A stretch of DNA of 64,000 bases from Rhodospirillales bacterium (GTDB lineage Bacteria; Pseudomonadota; Alphaproteobacteria; Rhodospirillales; Casp-alpha2). How positions within the stretch are numbered: the stretch's first letter is position 1; each line of letters starts with the position of its first letter. Both the position numbers and the translations under genes were made by a program. The stretch covers positions 18,444 to 82,443 of the forward strand of contig JABJGO010000049.1 of the NCBI GenBank assembly GCA_018662225.1, given 5' to 3'. Below, piece after piece: positions 63,109-64,000 of this stretch. The notes beneath the pieces were generated by a model. That model saw nothing but the letters and a program-made list of their open reading frames with translations, was not told the origin of the DNA and did no database searches.

Positions 63109-64000
63109 TTATGATTGCCTGATCAGGAATTCCCGGCCGATTTTGACACTGGGTCGGCCGTCATAGGTGACGATATCGGCTGTGGCGTATGTTTCCGACC
63201 ATTTTTCTGGCAGGAATGATCCTGTGCCAATGACATCAATTGGCGCCTTCACATCGGCCATGACTTTGCATTTTTGTGGCCCGAAGCCGGATGAGGCGAC
63301 GATTTTCACATTCTCGTAGCCGCCACTGTCCAGCTCTTCACGCAAGTAATAGATGGCCGCTGCCGAAACCCCGGTACCGGTCAGGAACCGCAGTTCTGTT
63401 TCGTTGCGATAACGGCGGATAGCATCGGGCACATGGCGTTCCAGAACCGCGTATGAAATCTGCGGATCAAGGCCTTCGACAAATCGCCCGCCATGGGTAT
63501 CGAGGCGTACACTTACGTCGCCTGCCATGGCCTTGTCATGGAACCGTCTACATACGGCCAGTGAATCTTCGATCTCCTGACCGAAATAATCTACTAAAAC
63601 CGTAATGGGAGAATCAGGATAGGTTTCCACGTACATTTCGGCGGCACGAACGGTTGATCCGGCGTAGCCAATCAGCGCATGCGGCATGGTGCCCATACCT
63701 TCGTCGTTACCAAAATAGTGTGCTGTTGCGTTGGTGGCGTTCCCGATAAAGCCCTTTGCATTGGCCCGTTTGCGCGCGGCGTCCGAGCCCACAGATGCGG
63801 CATAGGCCATTAGATCGGCCATCTCTGTACCTGCATTATGGCGTGCGTCCATGGCCAGGAATGCCACATTGGGCAAGTCGGTACACATGGCATAGGCATT
63901 GTACGCCCCCACACACGCGGCCCCCAGCTTTTGCAGGTAAATTGTTTCCAGATCGACCAGATGAACCATAGGCCCGGTGATATACATCAGTGGCTCCCCC
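63109..64000 (-). CDS. Nicotinate phosphoribosyltransferase, cut by window edge
   Basis: The frame remains open to position 64000, reading GEPLMYITGPMVHLVDLETIYLQKLG, which is an internal part of the family, so an ATG at 63987 is not the real start. At least 297 residues lie in the window. Family features: LDTHGGRF, IVASSGFGPQKCKVMAD, VIGTGSFLPEKW, and KIGREFLI near the end. It converts nicotinate to nicotinate mononucleotide in NAD salvage. The stop is 3 bp from the convergent 62050 gene. Confidence 0.88.
   Translation of the reverse strand, partial: GEPLMYITGPMVHLVDLETIYLQKLGAACVGAYNAYAMCTDLPNVAFLAMDARHNAGTEMADLMAYAASVGSDAARKRANAKGFIGNATNATAHYFGNDEGMGTMPHALIGYAGSTVRAAEMYVETYPDSPITVLVDYFGQEIEDSLAVCRRFHDKAMAGDVSVRLDTHGGRFVEGLDPQISYAVLERHVPDAIRRYRNETELRFLTGTGVSAAAIYYLREELDSGGYENVKIVASSGFGPQKCKVMADVKAPIDVIGTGSFLPEKWSETYATADIVTYDGRPSVKIGREFLIRQS

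Noticed and set aside
1..64000. CRISPR array or rRNA operon
   Set aside because: No regularly spaced repeats with unique spacers and no rRNA-like sequences were noticed.

Overview
The window is chromosomal DNA of an alphaproteobacterium. A Rhodospirillales-like or related lineage is plausible, but the species cannot be read from the sequence. The evidence is a class I lysyl-tRNA synthetase, the tadA-rluB-rsmD block, the ribF-ileS-lspA-DUF3035-M16-M16 block, the yqaA-dsbB-coq7 block, the citramalate synthase, a DUF1244 gene beside purD, and a MutL that keeps the endonuclease motif. Nearly all of the window is densely packed housekeeping genes, with accessory pockets between them.

Region 1-2.0 kb is the edge of a prophage. 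It holds a podovirus-type head-tail connector (portal) gene cut by the window edge, two small phage-like genes, an intrinsic terminator and a divergent LexA/S24-type repressor. From 2.0 to 12 kb lie a class IV aminotransferase, lysK, ubiD, a GAF/HD-GYP signalling protein with a small cyclotransferase-like partner, ubiA, rsmE and gshA. A hipBA toxin-antitoxin pair with a palindromic upstream region sits at 12.1-13.8 kb.

From 13.9 to 21 kb, tldD and tldE/pmbA flank a rhodanese gene and a 1166-residue iron-sulfur flavoprotein. That protein looks like a single-chain fusion of the NfnB/GltD-like and NfnA/PyrK-like subunits. From 21 to 25.5 kb is a lipid A export and synthesis operon (msbA, DUF374 acyltransferase, lpxK, lauroyl-type acyltransferase) from which waaA is missing. 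From 25.5 to 42.7 kb are M23 peptidase, xseA, purD, DUF1244, tadA, rluB, rsmD, mutL, pgi, two M16 peptidase-family genes, a DUF3035 lipoprotein, lspA, ileS and ribF. A perfect 24-bp-arm inverted repeat contains the stop codons of both rsmD and mutL.

The main accessory region is 42.8-51.2 kb. It has a possible small RNA or attenuator, a peptidoglycan-binding/lysozyme-like protein followed by a small two-helix membrane protein (possible effector-immunity pair), and a MITE-like palindromic element. These are followed by Gfa, MaoC and amidase genes, two small unknown genes, and two tandem paralogous unknown genes next to tRNA-Leu(CAA). The tandem copies lie exactly 1180 bp apart, and the similarity runs upstream into the 3' end of the tRNA. 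This points to a duplication with a boundary in the tRNA gene.

From 51.3 to 64 kb are yqaA-type, dsbB, coq7, ridA, trmJ, cimA, a DHp-PAS-GGDEF-EAL regulator with a degenerate GGDEF site, a small conserved gene, and overlapping cysS and gltX. The window ends with a proline-rich protein of unknown function and a nicotinate phosphoribosyltransferase gene cut by the right edge. No rRNA genes, CRISPR arrays or intact insertion sequences were seen, and no gene-free stretch exceeds about 250 bp.
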